A stretch of 64,000 nt of DNA from Paramagnetospirillum marisnigri (GCF_001650715.1 NZ_LWQT01000066.1:206854-270853); one strand, 5' to 3'; counted from the first letter of the stretch, positions 52,633-62,744 are shown. Notes: a model not told the origin generated them from the sequence alone. Translations and numbers: made by a program.

Positions 52633-54420
52633 TCACGATTGCTTCGGCTTGGGCTTTCCCCCCGCCTTCAGGCGCCAGGGAGCCTGCGGCGCTGGCTTGG
52701 GGGGCTTGGCCGCCTTGGGTGATTGCGGGCGGGGCTCATGCGGGCGCGGCTCGCGGGCCGGGCGTTCGGCCTGCGGCACCTCGTCCAGCGGCTCGATGCG
52801 GACATCGGCCCGTTCCAGCTGGCGCAAGGCGGCCAGGAAGCGCGCGGCCACCGTGGCGTCGATCTCGAAGCGGGTGTCGCGTTCGAAGATGCGGATGGAC
52901 CCGATCTCCTGCTTGGTGATCTTGCCCTGGCGACAGATCATCGGGATCAGCCAGCGCGGATCGGCATTCTTCTGCCGTCCCACATTGAGGCGGAACCACA
53001 CGCTGCCGCCGGGTAGGCTGGGACCTCGCTCGCCCCGGGGCTCGCGCGGCTCGCGCGGTTCGCGGAACGGGCGCGGCTCCGGCGACGCCGTGCCGGGACC
53101 GGGATCGAACACCTCCTCGGCGGCGGGCAGATGGGCGCGGTACATGCGCACCAGGGCGGCGGCGATATCCTCGGGCGAGCGTTCGGCCAGCAGTGCCCTG
53201 GCCATGGCCAGATCGTCCTCGGTCACTTCCTCGGCCAGCAGCGGGCTTTGCAGCAGCCGCTCCTGGTCGACCTTGCGGATATCCTCGGCCGAGGGCGCGC
53301 CGCCCCAAATGGCCTGGACCCCGGCGGCCTGCAGCAGCATCTCGGCCTTGCGTCGCCGCGACAGCAGCACCAGCAGCACGCTGATGCCCTTGCGCCCGGC
53401 CCGTCCGGTCCGTCCGCTGCGATGCTGCATGGTCTGGGCGTTCTGCGGCAGTTCGGCGTGAATCACCAGCCCCAGATTGGGCAGGTCGATGCCGCGCGCC
53501 GCCACGTCGGTGGCGACGCAGACCCGGGCGCGGCCGTCGCGCAGCGCCTGGAGCGCCTGGTTGCGCTCGTGCTGGCCCAGCTCGCCCGACAGGGCCACGG
53601 CGGCGAAGCCCCGTTCCAGCAGGATGGCCTGGAGATGGCGGACGGAATCGCGGGTGTTGCAGAACACCATGGCGGTGGGTGATTCGATGAAGCGCAGCAG
53701 ATTGACCACCGCGTGCTCGATCTCGTTGGGCGCCACCCGCACGGCGCGGTATTCGATATCGGCATGGCCCTGGCTTCCGGCCGAGACGGCGATGCGCCAG
53801 GCATCGCGCTGGTACTGCTTGGCCATGGTGACGATGGCCTTGGGCAGGGTGGCCGAGAACAGCAGCGTCCGGCGGCTTTGCGGCGTGGCTTCCAGGATGA
53901 ATTCCAGATCCTCGCGAAAGCCGAGGTCCAGCATCTCGTCGGCCTCGTCCAGCACCACGGCGCGCAGCTTGTTGACGCGCAGCCCGCCCCGTTCCAGGTG
54001 ATCGCGCAGACGGCCGGGGGTTCCCACCACGATATGGGCGCCCTGGGCCAGCATGCGCTGCTCGGCCCGGGGGTCCATGCCGCCGACGCAGGACACCACC
54101 CGCCCGCCGGCATGCTGGTAGAGCCAGCTCAACTCGCGGTGCACCTGCAGGGCCAGCTCGCGGGTGGGGGCGACGATCAGGGCCAGCGGCTCGGCGGCGA
54201 GTTCCAGTACCGGGGCATCGCCCAGCAGGGTCTCGGCCATGGCCATGCCATAGGCGACGGTCTTGCCCGATCCGGTCTGGGCCGAGACCAGCAGATCGCG
54301 GCCCTTGGTTCCCGGTTCGAGAACCGCCGCCTGCACGGGGGTGGGCTCGGTGTAGTCACGCTCGGTCAGGGCACGCTGCAGCGGATGCCCGGCGGGAAAA
54401 AGGTCCATGGGAGATGTCAT
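52633..54420 (-). CDS. DEAD-box ATP-dependent RNA helicase with DbpA-type RNA-binding domain
   Basis: The protein is 595 residues. Helicase core: Q-motif region YTEPTPVQ, motif I AQTGSGKT, motif II DEAD ([14 protein letters not shown]), motif III SAT, motif [15 protein letters not shown]. Residues about 465-540 match the DbpA RNA-binding fold ([34 protein letters not shown]), followed by a basic, Pro/Lys-rich tail. Such enzymes remodel RNA in ribosome assembly or cold adaptation. I do not choose between deaD and dbpA names. Confidence 0.92.
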   Translation of the reverse strand: MTSPMDLFPAGHPLQRALTERDYTEPTPVQAAVLEPGTKGRDLLVSAQTGSGKTVAYGMAMAETLLGDAPVLELAAEPLALIVAPTRELALQVHRELSWLYQHAGGRVVSCVGGMDPRAEQRMLAQGAHIVVGTPGRLRDHLERGGLRVNKLRAVVLDEADEMLDLGFREDLEFILEATPQSRRTLLFSATLPKAIVTMAKQYQRDAWRIAVSAGSQGHADIEYRAVRVAPNEIEHAVVNLLRFIESPTAMVFCNTRDSVRHLQAILLERGFAAVALSGELGQHERNQALQALRDGRARVCVATDVAARGIDLPNLGLVIHAELPQNAQTMQHRSGRTGRAGRKGISVLLVLLSRRRKAEMLLQAAGVQAIWGGAPSAEDIRKVDQERLLQSPLLAEEVTEDDLAMARALLAERSPEDIAAALVRMYRAHLPAAEEVFDPGPGTASPEPRPFREPREPREPRGERGPSLPGGSVWFRLNVGRQKNADPRWLIPMICRQGKITKQEIGSIRIFERDTRFEIDATVAARFLAALRQLERADVRIEPLDEVPQAERPAREPRPHEPRPQSPKAAKPPKPAPQAPWRLKAGGKPKPKQS

Positions 54421-54474
54421 GCTTTCATTGAAAATGCGGCACGGGGCGCCGAGCCGCAGCGATGGGGCACCATA

Positions 54475-55770
54475 TCATCTGTCTCGGCCTCCGAACACCT
54501 CGCGGGCGCGTTGGGCGAGGCCGGTGGCCACCGAGATGAATTCGCCCCCGGCGCTGAGGCGGTTCTCGCCGAAGCGGCTGGCGAAAATGGCCCGCACCGA
54601 GGGCACCAGCGACGAGCCGCCGGTCAGGAACACCCGGTCCACCTGGGACAAAGCGGTGCCGGTGCTTTCCAGCAGCCCGTCGACGCAGGTCTCGATGTCG
54701 GCGAGTTCCTTGGCGATCCAGCCCTCGAATTCGCTTCGGGTGACGCGGCGTTCCACCACCACCGGGTCATGGTCGAAGCGCAGTACGGTCTCGTCCGAGT
54801 GGGACAGGTCGCGCTTGGCCTGCTCCACCGCGCGATAGAGGTGATAGCCGAGATTATGCTCGATCAGCGCCAGCAATTGCTCGATCCGGTCGGGATGCTC
54901 CACATGGCGCTGCAGATCGCGCAGCAGCCGCAGGGTCGGGGGTGTGTTGAGGAAGGCGACATGGTGCCAGCGCTCCAGCTTGGCATAGACCCAGGCGGGC
55001 ATGGGCAGGACCTTGCCGTCGCTGACATAGGTGGTGGTCTTGCCGAAATGCCCGGACAGGCCATGTTCCACCATGCGGCGGTCGAAGGCGTCGCCGGCGA
55101 TGCCGACACCGGCGGTGCCGATGATGGCGTCCTCGGGCCGGGCCAGACCGGCGCGACCCGGCCCCAGGCGGATCAGGCAGAAATCGCTGGTGCCGCCGCC
55201 GAAATCCGCCACCAGCACGGTCTGGTCGCGCTTCAGCGTGCTTTCATAATAATAGGCGGCGGCGATGGGCTCGAACTCGAACACCACCTCGCCGATGCCC
55301 GCCTTGGCGAAGGCCTCCACCAGCCGTCCGGTGGCATAGGCGTCCTCCTCCTCGCCGCCCTCGGCGACGAAGCGCACCGGCCGACCGGCCACCACCCGGT
55401 CCACCCTGGCGCCCGTCGCCTCGGCGGTTTCGCGCAGGCGGGCGACGATCAGCGCCACCAGCGTCTCCAGCGAGTATGGCGCCCCGTAGATGGCGGTGCT
55501 GGTGAAGGAGCGGCTGGTCAGGTAGGACTTGAAGGATTGCAGGAAGCGGCATTCGCCGTCGCCGTGCAGATAGGCGTCGATGGCGTCATGGCCGACCAGG
55601 GGCTGGATGCAGCGTTGGGCGTCGCGCCGGGCATTCTCGAAGGCCAGCACCGAGCGCAGGGTCGAGACCGGGCCGTCCACCGTGGCGAAATTCAGCACCT
55701 CCACCGCCCGGTCGGCTGCGGCCAGGGCGACGGCGCTGTTGGTGGTGCCGAAATCCATTCCGACAAACAT
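54475..55770 (-). CDS. Hsp70-family protein, YegD-like
   Basis: The 431-residue protein has the actin-like ATPase fold of Hsp70: MDFGTTNSAVAL (phosphate 1), VLVADFGGGTSDF (phosphate 2) and FLTGGSSLVPSVRAIF (adenosine site). It lacks a DnaK-type C-terminal substrate-binding domain, and the length fits the YegD group. Its role is probably chaperone-like but undefined. It is divergent from maf with 163 bases between them. Confidence 0.9.
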   Translation of the reverse strand: MFVGMDFGTTNSAVALAAADRAVEVLNFATVDGPVSTLRSVLAFENARRDAQRCIQPLVGHDAIDAYLHGDGECRFLQSFKSYLTSRSFTSTAIYGAPYSLETLVALIVARLRETAEATGARVDRVVAGRPVRFVAEGGEEEDAYATGRLVEAFAKAGIGEVVFEFEPIAAAYYYESTLKRDQTVLVADFGGGTSDFCLIRLGPGRAGLARPEDAIIGTAGVGIAGDAFDRRMVEHGLSGHFGKTTTYVSDGKVLPMPAWVYAKLERWHHVAFLNTPPTLRLLRDLQRHVEHPDRIEQLLALIEHNLGYHLYRAVEQAKRDLSHSDETVLRFDHDPVVVERRVTRSEFEGWIAKELADIETCVDGLLESTGTALSQVDRVFLTGGSSLVPSVRAIFASRFGENRLSAGGEFISVATGLAQRAREVFGGRDR

Positions 55771-55933
55771 GGCTTGGCCCTGTGCGATGGGTCCGGGCAG
55801 GGGCCGCCCGGCGGGGAGACGCGGTGTTACGCCTGTGCGGCACCGGGATCAACATGAAATGGCGGCGGTAACCCGCTTTCCCAACTCCGGCGGCTTGGCT
55901 ATTCTCCATCCGTCGAAACTGTGGGCCGGGCCG

Positions 55934-57877
55934 ATGCGACCTTACCAGAACGCCGATCGCTTCAAGGCCGCCGTCAAGCAGCTCGCCCGCCTCGACGCGG
56001 CGACAGCCCAGGCGCTGGAAGCGGTCCGTCCCTCCACTCGCCTGGTGATCGGTGACGGCGGTGGCCTGAATGTGGATCTCGGCGGCGGCCAGACCCTCTA
56101 TCCCGACAGCGCCGAGGCGGCGGCGATGCGCCAGGTGGAAGACTATGTCGCCGCGCCGTTCCGCATCTTCCTGCCCCCCGGCGACGTGCTGGAGGACTGC
56201 ATCGCGCTCAACGCCCTGACCCGGTCGCTGCGGGCGGGGATGGCGGAGTTTCCCCGCGCCCCGGCCCAGGCGCCGTTCGGCGGCTTTCTCGTGGTCTTCG
56301 GCGTCGGGCTCGGCTACCACATCAAGGCCCTGGTCGAGCGCCTGCCCTTCAAGACCCTGATCGTGGTCGAGCCCCATGACGAGCTGATCGCCCACAGCTT
56401 TCACGCCATGGACTGGCAGGGATTGTTCCGCACCCTGGCGCGTACCGGCCGCCAGATCCATTTCGTGCGGGGCGCCGGGCTGTACGAGCAGGTGATTCGC
56501 ATCATGCGGGGCGCCGATTATCCGCTGGTGGACGGGTCCTATTCCTATTTCCATTACGCCACCCCGGAACTGACGGCGGTGGGGCAGCGTTTGCTGGCGC
56601 CGGGGGCCGCAGGCGAATCGAGCCTGGGGCTCGGCATGGCGGCGGGTTGGGTGGAAGACCAGTTGCTGATGCTGAGGAACAACGCCGCCAATTTCGCTCG
56701 GCCGGGCTTTCATCTGCAGACGGCGCGTTTGCGCAGCGCACGCTCCATCCCGGCCATCGTGGTCGGCGCCGGTCCGTCCCTGGACGCCGCCATCGAGGCC
56801 ATCCGCGCCGTGCAGGACCGCGCGGTCATCATTACCTCGAGCAGCGCCCTCAAGGTCCTGCTGTCCAACGGCATCCGCCCGCATATCCACTGCGAACTGG
56901 AGAACGGGGCCGGGTTGGGCGTGGTGGCGGAAGAGCTGGACGCCCGCTTCGGCCTGTCCGACATGGTTCTTTACGCCTCGCCCACCGTCGATCCCCGCAT
57001 TTCGCCCCGGTTCCGCCAGACGGTCTATTTCCACCGCAGCGATCTCAGCTCGACCCATTTCTACGCCAACGGCGCCGAGATCACCGGACTGGCCGAGCCC
57101 ACCTCGGGCAACACCGCCGTCTATTGCGCCTTGTCGCTGGGCTTCCGCGAGGTCTATCTGTTCGGCCTGGATTTCGGCGCCCGCGACCCGGATTATCACC
57201 ATTCCCGCCATTCGGTCTATTTCACCTACCAGGATGAAAGCGAACTGGCGACCTATACCCCCTATGACTTCGACAAGATCCTGCCGGGCAATTTCGGCGG
57301 CCAGGTCCGCAGCGGCTGGGTGCTGGACTGGGGGCGCGAATCGGTGGTCAACGCCATCCGCGCGGTCGGGCAGGCCAGGGTATGGAATTGCAGCGACGGC
57401 GTGCTGATCGCGGGGGCGGCGCCGCTGGACCCGGATTCGGTGGAAATCGCGGCCGCGGCCGAGCCGCCGCACGTTGTGGTGGACCAGGCCCTTTCCGAGC
57501 TGACCCTGTGCCGGGACGATATGTCGGAGCCCGAGCGGTTCGCCGCCATGGTGGCGGAGTTGCACGGCTTCCTCGACGGGGTCGTGGCCGAGATCGAGGG
57601 CCTGCGGCTGGAGGGGAATTCGCCCCAGGCCGCCATGGTCGGCCTGTGCGAACGGATCATGGGGCGGTTGCAGTCGCTGGAATCGGGCCAGCGCGCCATC
57701 CATGCCACCGTGCTGGGCCATCTGGAAAAGGCGCTGGCCGCCGCCTACCACTATGCCTCCACCGTGGAGCCCAGCCATGCCGACGAGGCCTTCGCCGTCC
57801 TGCGCCGGGTCCTGGGCGATGGCGTGCAGGCGCTGCACCCCATGATTCAAGCCTCTCTGGGAGCCCCCCCGTCATGA
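55934..57877 (+). CDS. maf: Motility accessory factor (Maf) flagellin glycosyltransferase
   Basis: The protein is 647 residues from ATG 55934. The central DUF115/MAF domain has VVGAGPSLDAAIEAIRAV, ITSSSALKVLLSNGIRPHIHCELE, FAEPTSGNTAVYCALSLGFREVYLFGLDFG-type text and HHSRHSVYF. Flanking regions complete the three-part Maf layout. Maf proteins transfer pseudaminic or legionaminic acid from CMP donors onto flagellin; a Magnetospirillum Maf has been studied. It matches the CMP-nonulosonate genes at 26923-33069. It overlaps the acyltransferase start by 4 bases. The non-coding 163 bases upstream show no clear promoter to me. Confidence 0.92.
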   Translation: MRPYQNADRFKAAVKQLARLDAATAQALEAVRPSTRLVIGDGGGLNVDLGGGQTLYPDSAEAAAMRQVEDYVAAPFRIFLPPGDVLEDCIALNALTRSLRAGMAEFPRAPAQAPFGGFLVVFGVGLGYHIKALVERLPFKTLIVVEPHDELIAHSFHAMDWQGLFRTLARTGRQIHFVRGAGLYEQVIRIMRGADYPLVDGSYSYFHYATPELTAVGQRLLAPGAAGESSLGLGMAAGWVEDQLLMLRNNAANFARPGFHLQTARLRSARSIPAIVVGAGPSLDAAIEAIRAVQDRAVIITSSSALKVLLSNGIRPHIHCELENGAGLGVVAEELDARFGLSDMVLYASPTVDPRISPRFRQTVYFHRSDLSSTHFYANGAEITGLAEPTSGNTAVYCALSLGFREVYLFGLDFGARDPDYHHSRHSVYFTYQDESELATYTPYDFDKILPGNFGGQVRSGWVLDWGRESVVNAIRAVGQARVWNCSDGVLIAGAAPLDPDSVEIAAAAEPPHVVVDQALSELTLCRDDMSEPERFAAMVAELHGFLDGVVAEIEGLRLEGNSPQAAMVGLCERIMGRLQSLESGQRAIHATVLGHLEKALAAAYHYASTVEPSHADEAFAVLRRVLGDGVQALHPMIQASLGAPPS

Positions 57878-58611
57878 CCTCCCCTGCCGATCTGGCGAGT
57901 CTGATCGATTCCGATAGCCCCGGCACCTGGGCTCCCGAACTGATCTGGGCGGCGTTCCGCCAGATCATGGACCGGGAAAGCCCGTTGCCCGGCCTGGGGG
58001 CGCGGCTTGAACCCTTCGAAGCGGTGTTCCGGGGCGCCCTCGACAAGATCACCGCCGAGCATCGGCGCTGCACCGCCCGCTATTACCGGGACGCCGACGG
58101 CACACCCCTGGTCAACCCCCTGAATATCGAGCACCTCACCCGCCTGCTGCAGGTGTTCACCCGGCGGCTGTTCCTGGCCGAGGCTCCCACCACCTTGCTG
58201 GATTGCCTGTTCTATGTGATGCGGGGGCGCTGTGGCCTGAACCTGTTCTACCGCACCCAGGAAATCGACCTGTTCTTCCCGCTGCACGCCCTGGGCAGCG
58301 TCATCGGCTATGGCGAGTTCGGCCCCTTCATCGCCGTGACCCAGAATTGCACCATCGGCCATAATCACGGCCATTACCCCACCATCATGGGCGGATTGTG
58401 GATGGGGCCGGGCTCCTCCGTCCTGGGGAAAAGCCGGATCGGGCGCAATGTGCGCCTCGCCGCCAACACGCTGGTGGTGGATCGCCACGTTCCCGACGAC
58501 GTGGTGGTGTTCGGCATCGGCAGCAATATCGAGTTCAAGCCCAACGACCGCGACAACCGGCTGATGGTCCTGGACAGCACGGCGGAGATCGCCGCCGAAG
58601 CCCCCCTGTGA
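57874..58611 (+). CDS. CysE-like hexapeptide acyltransferase
   Basis: The protein is 245 residues from ATG 57874. An N-terminal helical region resembling serine acetyltransferases is followed by a left-handed beta-helix (FGPFIAVTQNCTIGHNHGHYPTIMGGLWMGPGSSVLGKSRIGRNVRLAANTLVV). It is coupled to maf (ATGA) and 10 bases before an acyl carrier protein gene. Instead of serine, it may acylate a sugar or serine-derived unit for flagellin modification. That is inferred from context only. Confidence 0.82.
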   Translation: MTSPADLASLIDSDSPGTWAPELIWAAFRQIMDRESPLPGLGARLEPFEAVFRGALDKITAEHRRCTARYYRDADGTPLVNPLNIEHLTRLLQVFTRRLFLAEAPTTLLDCLFYVMRGRCGLNLFYRTQEIDLFFPLHALGSVIGYGEFGPFIAVTQNCTIGHNHGHYPTIMGGLWMGPGSSVLGKSRIGRNVRLAANTLVVDRHVPDDVVVFGIGSNIEFKPNDRDNRLMVLDSTAEIAAEAPL

Positions 58612-58621
58612 TGGAGCCTCC

Positions 58622-58879
58622 ATGTCCGTTCCCCCCGCCCCCCGCGATCTGATCGCCACCGCCCTGGAATGCGATCCGGACTCCTTGTCCGACGAGTCCG
58701 GTCTGGGCAGCCATCCCCAATGGGACAGCATGGGTCATATGGCGGTGATGCTGGCGCTGGAAGCCCATTACGGCGTCGCCATCTCGGATGCGACCATCCG
58801 GGCTTACGCCTCCTTCCCGTCCATCAGGGAGCTGTACGCCAGTCTGGCGCCACCGGGTCCCGTTGCGGATGGCGGCTGA
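58622..58879 (+). CDS. Acyl carrier protein-like protein
   Basis: The 85-residue protein is small and acidic with an ACP fold. The phosphopantetheine site is read as WDSMGHM (Asp-Ser-Met instead of the usual Asp-Ser-Leu) at about residues 34-40, followed by the helix-III-type stretch MLALEAHYGVAISD. It is the third gene of the maf operon. It should carry an acyl or aminoacyl group, perhaps for the adjacent acyltransferase. Confidence 0.85.
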   Translation: MSVPPAPRDLIATALECDPDSLSDESGLGSHPQWDSMGHMAVMLALEAHYGVAISDATIRAYASFPSIRELYASLAPPGPVADGG

Positions 58880-58904
58880 TCCCTGCTGGATTTGATCCGA
58901 GACT

Positions 58905-60410
58905 CTATCGGCGGCTGAGAATCGTTTCGGCGGCGCGGTGCGCTTCAACGATGGCGCTCTCTACCGCCGACATGCCTTGGCCGTCGGAATGAGCCAGCAG
59001 GATGTTGCCGAAGCGTTTTTCGTGGCGACGCATGGCCGCCACCAGCCCAACCCGCGATGTCAGTAACTGGTGCCCATAACGGGTCAGGCGCACTTCCTCC
59101 AGTCGGGAATTGGCGAAGAAATCCGGTGCGAACCGCCTCAGGCCGTCGACGACCGGCTTGGCGGCGGCGGCCTGATTGCCGGCCAGCAATTGGACTCTCC
59201 CCGCTGCGGGATCGGTGAATGGCGCATAGATGGTGATGACATCGCGGTCTTGCGGACGGGCACGGGCCGACAAGCTTGCGGTGGCGCTGACGAAGTCGGT
59301 GAAGCCTGGATTGGACGGTGTCCATGAATCATAGGGTCCAGGCAACTGGCGGCCGCTGAAGCAGCAATTCGCCACCAGATAACTCCCATGGGACAGCCCC
59401 TTCATGAAACCGGCGGCGGCGGGATCAATGCCACGGATGATCCGACCGGCGAAGAAATAAGGCGCGGCGACCACTACCCAGCGGGCCGAGACGGCGCGGG
59501 CTTCTCCGCTTGAATGGTCCAGATAGCCGACCAGGGTGCGGCCGTTGGCATCGGGCTCCACCGCGAAGACCGAGGCCCCGCCAACCAGTCTTTTGCCTCC
59601 CGACCGGTTGATCTTGGACGTCATGGCTTTCGCCAAGGCGGCGTTCCCTCCGGGAAAGGCATAAATGGGGGCCGCGATTTCCGACAGGAAATTGATGCCG
59701 CAATAGGCGGAAATACCATTGGCGCCACCGCCCAGCGACGACCAGCAATAAGCGTCGATCATAGGCATCAGCGCCGCCGAAACCTGCTCGCGGCGCAGAT
59801 ATTCAGAAAACGGGATCTGGTCCAAGGCCAGGGAGCGGGACGTCGCCGTCTCGATGGGAATCCGGGGAAAATCCTTGGACTCGGACGCCGCGGCCAGCAA
59901 CTCCACCAGTTTGGCATAGGGCCTGCGCAATGGGCCTTGAAGGGCATCGGCCATGTCGGGCGAACCAGTCAGGACCCGATCCGCGGGCTCGCTGACCGGC
60001 GTCAGGGTCAGGCCCAAACTGTCATAGAACGGGCCGTAGGGCTCCTCGGTATCGGCCAGATAGGCCGAGCCAAGTGCATAGTCGATGCCGCGCCACTGGC
60101 CCGCCTTGGCGTTACCGCCCATGGTGTTCTCACGTTCCAGCAGGACAAAATCGCTGTCGCTGAGCAGCGTCGCCACCGCCAACCCGGTCAGACCGCCGCC
60201 GATAATGACCACCTCGACCCGCCGTTCTGGCTTGGGGATGGCGCGCGGCTCATGGCCGTCGCGAATGGCGTGCATGGAGTCGAAGTTATCCCCGGTCCAC
60301 TCCGGCAGGGCGTAATCAGGGCGTTCCTCGGCCAGCACCCCCGGCCGTGGCATCAGCAAACCGGCGCCAAGGGCTGACACCTGACGCAGAACGTCTCGTC
60401 GAGATGGCAT
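58905..60410 (-). CDS. Tat-exported FAD-dependent amine oxidase/desaturase-like oxidoreductase
   Basis: The protein is 501 residues. An N-terminal twin-arginine signal (SRRDVLRQVSALGAGLLM) is followed by the FAD-binding motif VVIIGGGLTGLAVATLLSDSDFVLLE and GGNAKAG, as in amine oxidases and phytoene-desaturase-type flavoproteins. Further text (GGANGISAYCGINFLSEIAAPIYAFPGGNAALAKAM) fits the family. It acts in the periplasm on an unknown amine or unsaturated substrate. It is convergent with the maf operon (25-base gap). Confidence 0.87.
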   Translation of the reverse strand: MPSRRDVLRQVSALGAGLLMPRPGVLAEERPDYALPEWTGDNFDSMHAIRDGHEPRAIPKPERRVEVVIIGGGLTGLAVATLLSDSDFVLLERENTMGGNAKAGQWRGIDYALGSAYLADTEEPYGPFYDSLGLTLTPVSEPADRVLTGSPDMADALQGPLRRPYAKLVELLAAASESKDFPRIPIETATSRSLALDQIPFSEYLRREQVSAALMPMIDAYCWSSLGGGANGISAYCGINFLSEIAAPIYAFPGGNAALAKAMTSKINRSGGKRLVGGASVFAVEPDANGRTLVGYLDHSSGEARAVSARWVVVAAPYFFAGRIIRGIDPAAAGFMKGLSHGSYLVANCCFSGRQLPGPYDSWTPSNPGFTDFVSATASLSARARPQDRDVITIYAPFTDPAAGRVQLLAGNQAAAAKPVVDGLRRFAPDFFANSRLEEVRLTRYGHQLLTSRVGLVAAMRRHEKRFGNILLAHSDGQGMSAVESAIVEAHRAAETILSRR

Positions 60411-60486
60411 TGCGAAGGTCTCCTGACCGGCCCCTTAATGGCGGCTTCAAATCAGAAGTCAGTGAAGCATGGTTGATGTCGGCTGA

Positions 60487-60633
60487 CCAGGGCACGGTAG
60501 TCGGATGATGGCCGTGGCTCTCGGCCAGGGGCTTGCCATCTGCCATGACGTGGTGATCAATAAGCAGGGCGACCAGAGTCTGGTCGGCGGCAAGCCCGGC
60601 GAGGGTGCGGTATTCACAGTCAGGATTCGTGAC
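60487..60633 (+). pseudogene. Remnant of a histidine kinase ATPase domain
   Basis: Between two divergent genes lies an open stretch (60487-60633) translating to GQGLAICHDVVINKQGD and KPGEGAVFTVRI. This is the G2 box and the last strand of a histidine kinase HATPase_c domain (usual text: G-x-GLAI-x-H-x-V-x-x-x-G-G, then PG-x-G-x-x-F). The stop at 60484 removes the rest upstream. The frame runs on into the DUF1176 gene with no stop, so it is probably a degraded fragment upstream of that gene's true start. Confidence 0.65.
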
Positions 60634-61725
60634 ATGATTTGGCTAGGCCTTTGCCGGGCGGGCATTGCCCTTGTGGTGGCGGCCCAGGTCATGGCCGCAT
60701 GGGCGGCAATGGCCGCCCCCCGTTCGGTTCCGGCCTATGCCGAGATCAAGGACTGGATGGTGGCCTGCGACAACACCCGCTCTTGCGAGGCGCAGGGGTC
60801 TTCGGATGAAAATCCGGGGCTGTCCATGATCATTCGGCGGAATGCTGGACCTGAAGGCAGCTTGGAAATCACCCTGGCCTCGGAAAGCGAAATCGAACCC
60901 TCGTCGCTGATGCTCGATGGCGGGCCGTTCAACACCGCAGCCAGTTGGGCCATCCGGCGGGATGAGCGGAGCACCATGCTTCTCGCATCCGGACAACAGG
61001 CCGCCGCTGTCCTGAAGGCACTGCGCAACGGGATCGTCTTGTCATCCGGCCCGCGCAAGGACCGATCGGCCCCGGCTCTATCCTTGCGCGGGCTTGCCGC
61101 GGTGCTGATGCTCATGGACGACGTCCAGGGGCGTGTCGGCGGTGAGGGCGCCCTCGCCCTCCCAGGTCCGGCGCCCGCCGATCAGGTTCCACCGGCCCCC
61201 GCCCTTCCCATGGTGGTGGCGGCGGCCATGGCTCCGACCCTTTCCCCCCAGGCCGCCCGATCCTTGATCGGCGCGATCCGTGTGGCGAAGGCATCGGACA
61301 TGACTGCGGCGGAATGCGAGCCGGAAGCGGATGTCGGAACCCCTCACGATCGGGACCGGGCCATGCTGTTGTCGCCCGGCGAGGCGCTGGTTCTGCTGGA
61401 ATGCTTCCGGGGACCCTATCAATCGGCCTCGCTGGCATTCCGGGGTCCGACGGACAGGCCGACCCAGGCGGAACGCCTGACCCTGCCGCTGCCCCTCGAA
61501 GCCGCGCCCATGGATATGTTTTTCTCGGCGGATTACGATCCGACAACCCACATCTTTGCCATGAAGGCCAATGGACGGGGCTTGGGCGATTGCGGCAGGT
61601 CGGCGTCCTGGGTATTCGATGGCCGCCGGTTCCAACTGGCCGCCTACGCCAAACAGGGCCGGTGCGGCGGCATCGTATCCTGGCCCGTGCTTTGGCGCTC
61701 CGCCAATGTTCCGGTGCGGCCATGA
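60634..61725 (+). CDS. DUF1176 exported protein
   Basis: The protein is 363 residues from ATG 60634 (MIWLGLCRAG), which starts a signal peptide ending near AMAAPRS. The open frame extends further upstream only through a histidine kinase remnant. DUF1176 features include EIKDWMVACDNTRSCEAQG and the end QLAAYAKQGRCGGIVSWPVLW. Two Cys pairs suggest disulfides in the periplasm. Function unknown. It is coupled (4-base overlap) to the DUF4424 gene. Confidence 0.85.
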   Translation: MIWLGLCRAGIALVVAAQVMAAWAAMAAPRSVPAYAEIKDWMVACDNTRSCEAQGSSDENPGLSMIIRRNAGPEGSLEITLASESEIEPSSLMLDGGPFNTAASWAIRRDERSTMLLASGQQAAAVLKALRNGIVLSSGPRKDRSAPALSLRGLAAVLMLMDDVQGRVGGEGALALPGPAPADQVPPAPALPMVVAAAMAPTLSPQAARSLIGAIRVAKASDMTAAECEPEADVGTPHDRDRAMLLSPGEALVLLECFRGPYQSASLAFRGPTDRPTQAERLTLPLPLEAAPMDMFFSADYDPTTHIFAMKANGRGLGDCGRSASWVFDGRRFQLAAYAKQGRCGGIVSWPVLWRSANVPVRP

Positions 61726-62744
61726 ATCCCTGTGCGCCGGGCCGCTGGGCCGCCTTGCTTATTCTGGCGGCGGCCTTGTGGCCGCTGCCGGGCCAGGCCA
61801 ATGACAGCACCGGCTTTCAGGGCACGACCGGAATCGAATTGTCGGCGACCCGCGACATCGAAATGGTGTCCGAGGATCTGCGGATCGGACCCGACGAAAT
61901 CCGGGTCTCCTACGTCTTTCGCAACGTCACCGACCATCCCGTGGAAACGATCGTGGCCTTTCCCTTGCCCGATCTCGACCTTTCCGCCGGGTTAGAGGCG
62001 CCCAATTGGGGGTTCCCCGTCAACAAACCTGATTTCCTGGACTTCAAACTGTGGGTCAACGACCGGCCGGTCCCCGCGACTCTGGAACGCCGCGCCCAGT
62101 TCAAGGGCCAAGACGTCACCCGAGAGCTCGCCGCGGCGGGCGTGCTCGATATTGGCCCCTGGAAGCCGGGGGGCTATGACCCGCAATTCGCCCATGTCCC
62201 GAAGGAAACAATCACCCGTCTGCGCGAGGCCGGACTCGTCACCGACGGAGACGACGACCACGACATGCCCACCTGGGTTCTGCAAACCAAATACTTCTGG
62301 ACGCAAACATTTCCCGCCGGGGCCGAAACCCGGATCCGGCATGTCTACAAGCCCTTCGTCGGCCGGATGGTCGGCCATAAATCAGCCGATATCGGAGGCA
62401 AGACCGCTGTCGGCCGATTGGTCGGCGAAGACCGCTCCGGCGCGGACCGCTATTGCATCGATGGGGCGACAAGGAAAGCCTTGCAGACCATCGAGACACG
62501 CCAGCCGGTTCTGTTTTCCCCATGGGAAATCGAATACATCCTGACCACCGCCCGGAACTGGCGGGGTCCCATCGGCAGGTTCCGGCTGGTCATCGACAAA
62601 GGGGCGCCCGAGAATATCGTCTCCCTGTGCTGGAACGGGCTGCGCAAGACCGGACCGACGACCTTCGAATCCACCATCCGCGACTACGTTCCCGACCGCG
62701 ACATCAGGCTTCTGATCCTGAGCCGTGGACCGGCATCATTCTGA
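61722..62744 (+). CDS. DUF4424 exported protein
   Basis: The protein is 340 residues from ATG 61722. Signal peptide with cleavage near GQAND, then the DUF4424 domain (IELSATRDIEMVSEDLRIGPDEIRVSYVFRNVTDHPVETIVAFPLPDL, FWTQTFPAGAETRIRHVYKPFVG). Function unknown; probably a periplasmic or surface beta-rich protein. It overlaps the preceding gene by 4 bases and the convergent small gene by 9. Confidence 0.87.
   Translation: MNPCAPGRWAALLILAAALWPLPGQANDSTGFQGTTGIELSATRDIEMVSEDLRIGPDEIRVSYVFRNVTDHPVETIVAFPLPDLDLSAGLEAPNWGFPVNKPDFLDFKLWVNDRPVPATLERRAQFKGQDVTRELAAAGVLDIGPWKPGGYDPQFAHVPKETITRLREAGLVTDGDDDHDMPTWVLQTKYFWTQTFPAGAETRIRHVYKPFVGRMVGHKSADIGGKTAVGRLVGEDRSGADRYCIDGATRKALQTIETRQPVLFSPWEIEYILTTARNWRGPIGRFRLVIDKGAPENIVSLCWNGLRKTGPTTFESTIRDYVPDRDIRLLILSRGPASF

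Noticed and set aside
55586..57850. A 754-codon minus-strand open frame opposite maf
   Set aside because: Same high-GC shadow effect; the translation is low-complexity and maf on the plus strand is a clear family match.
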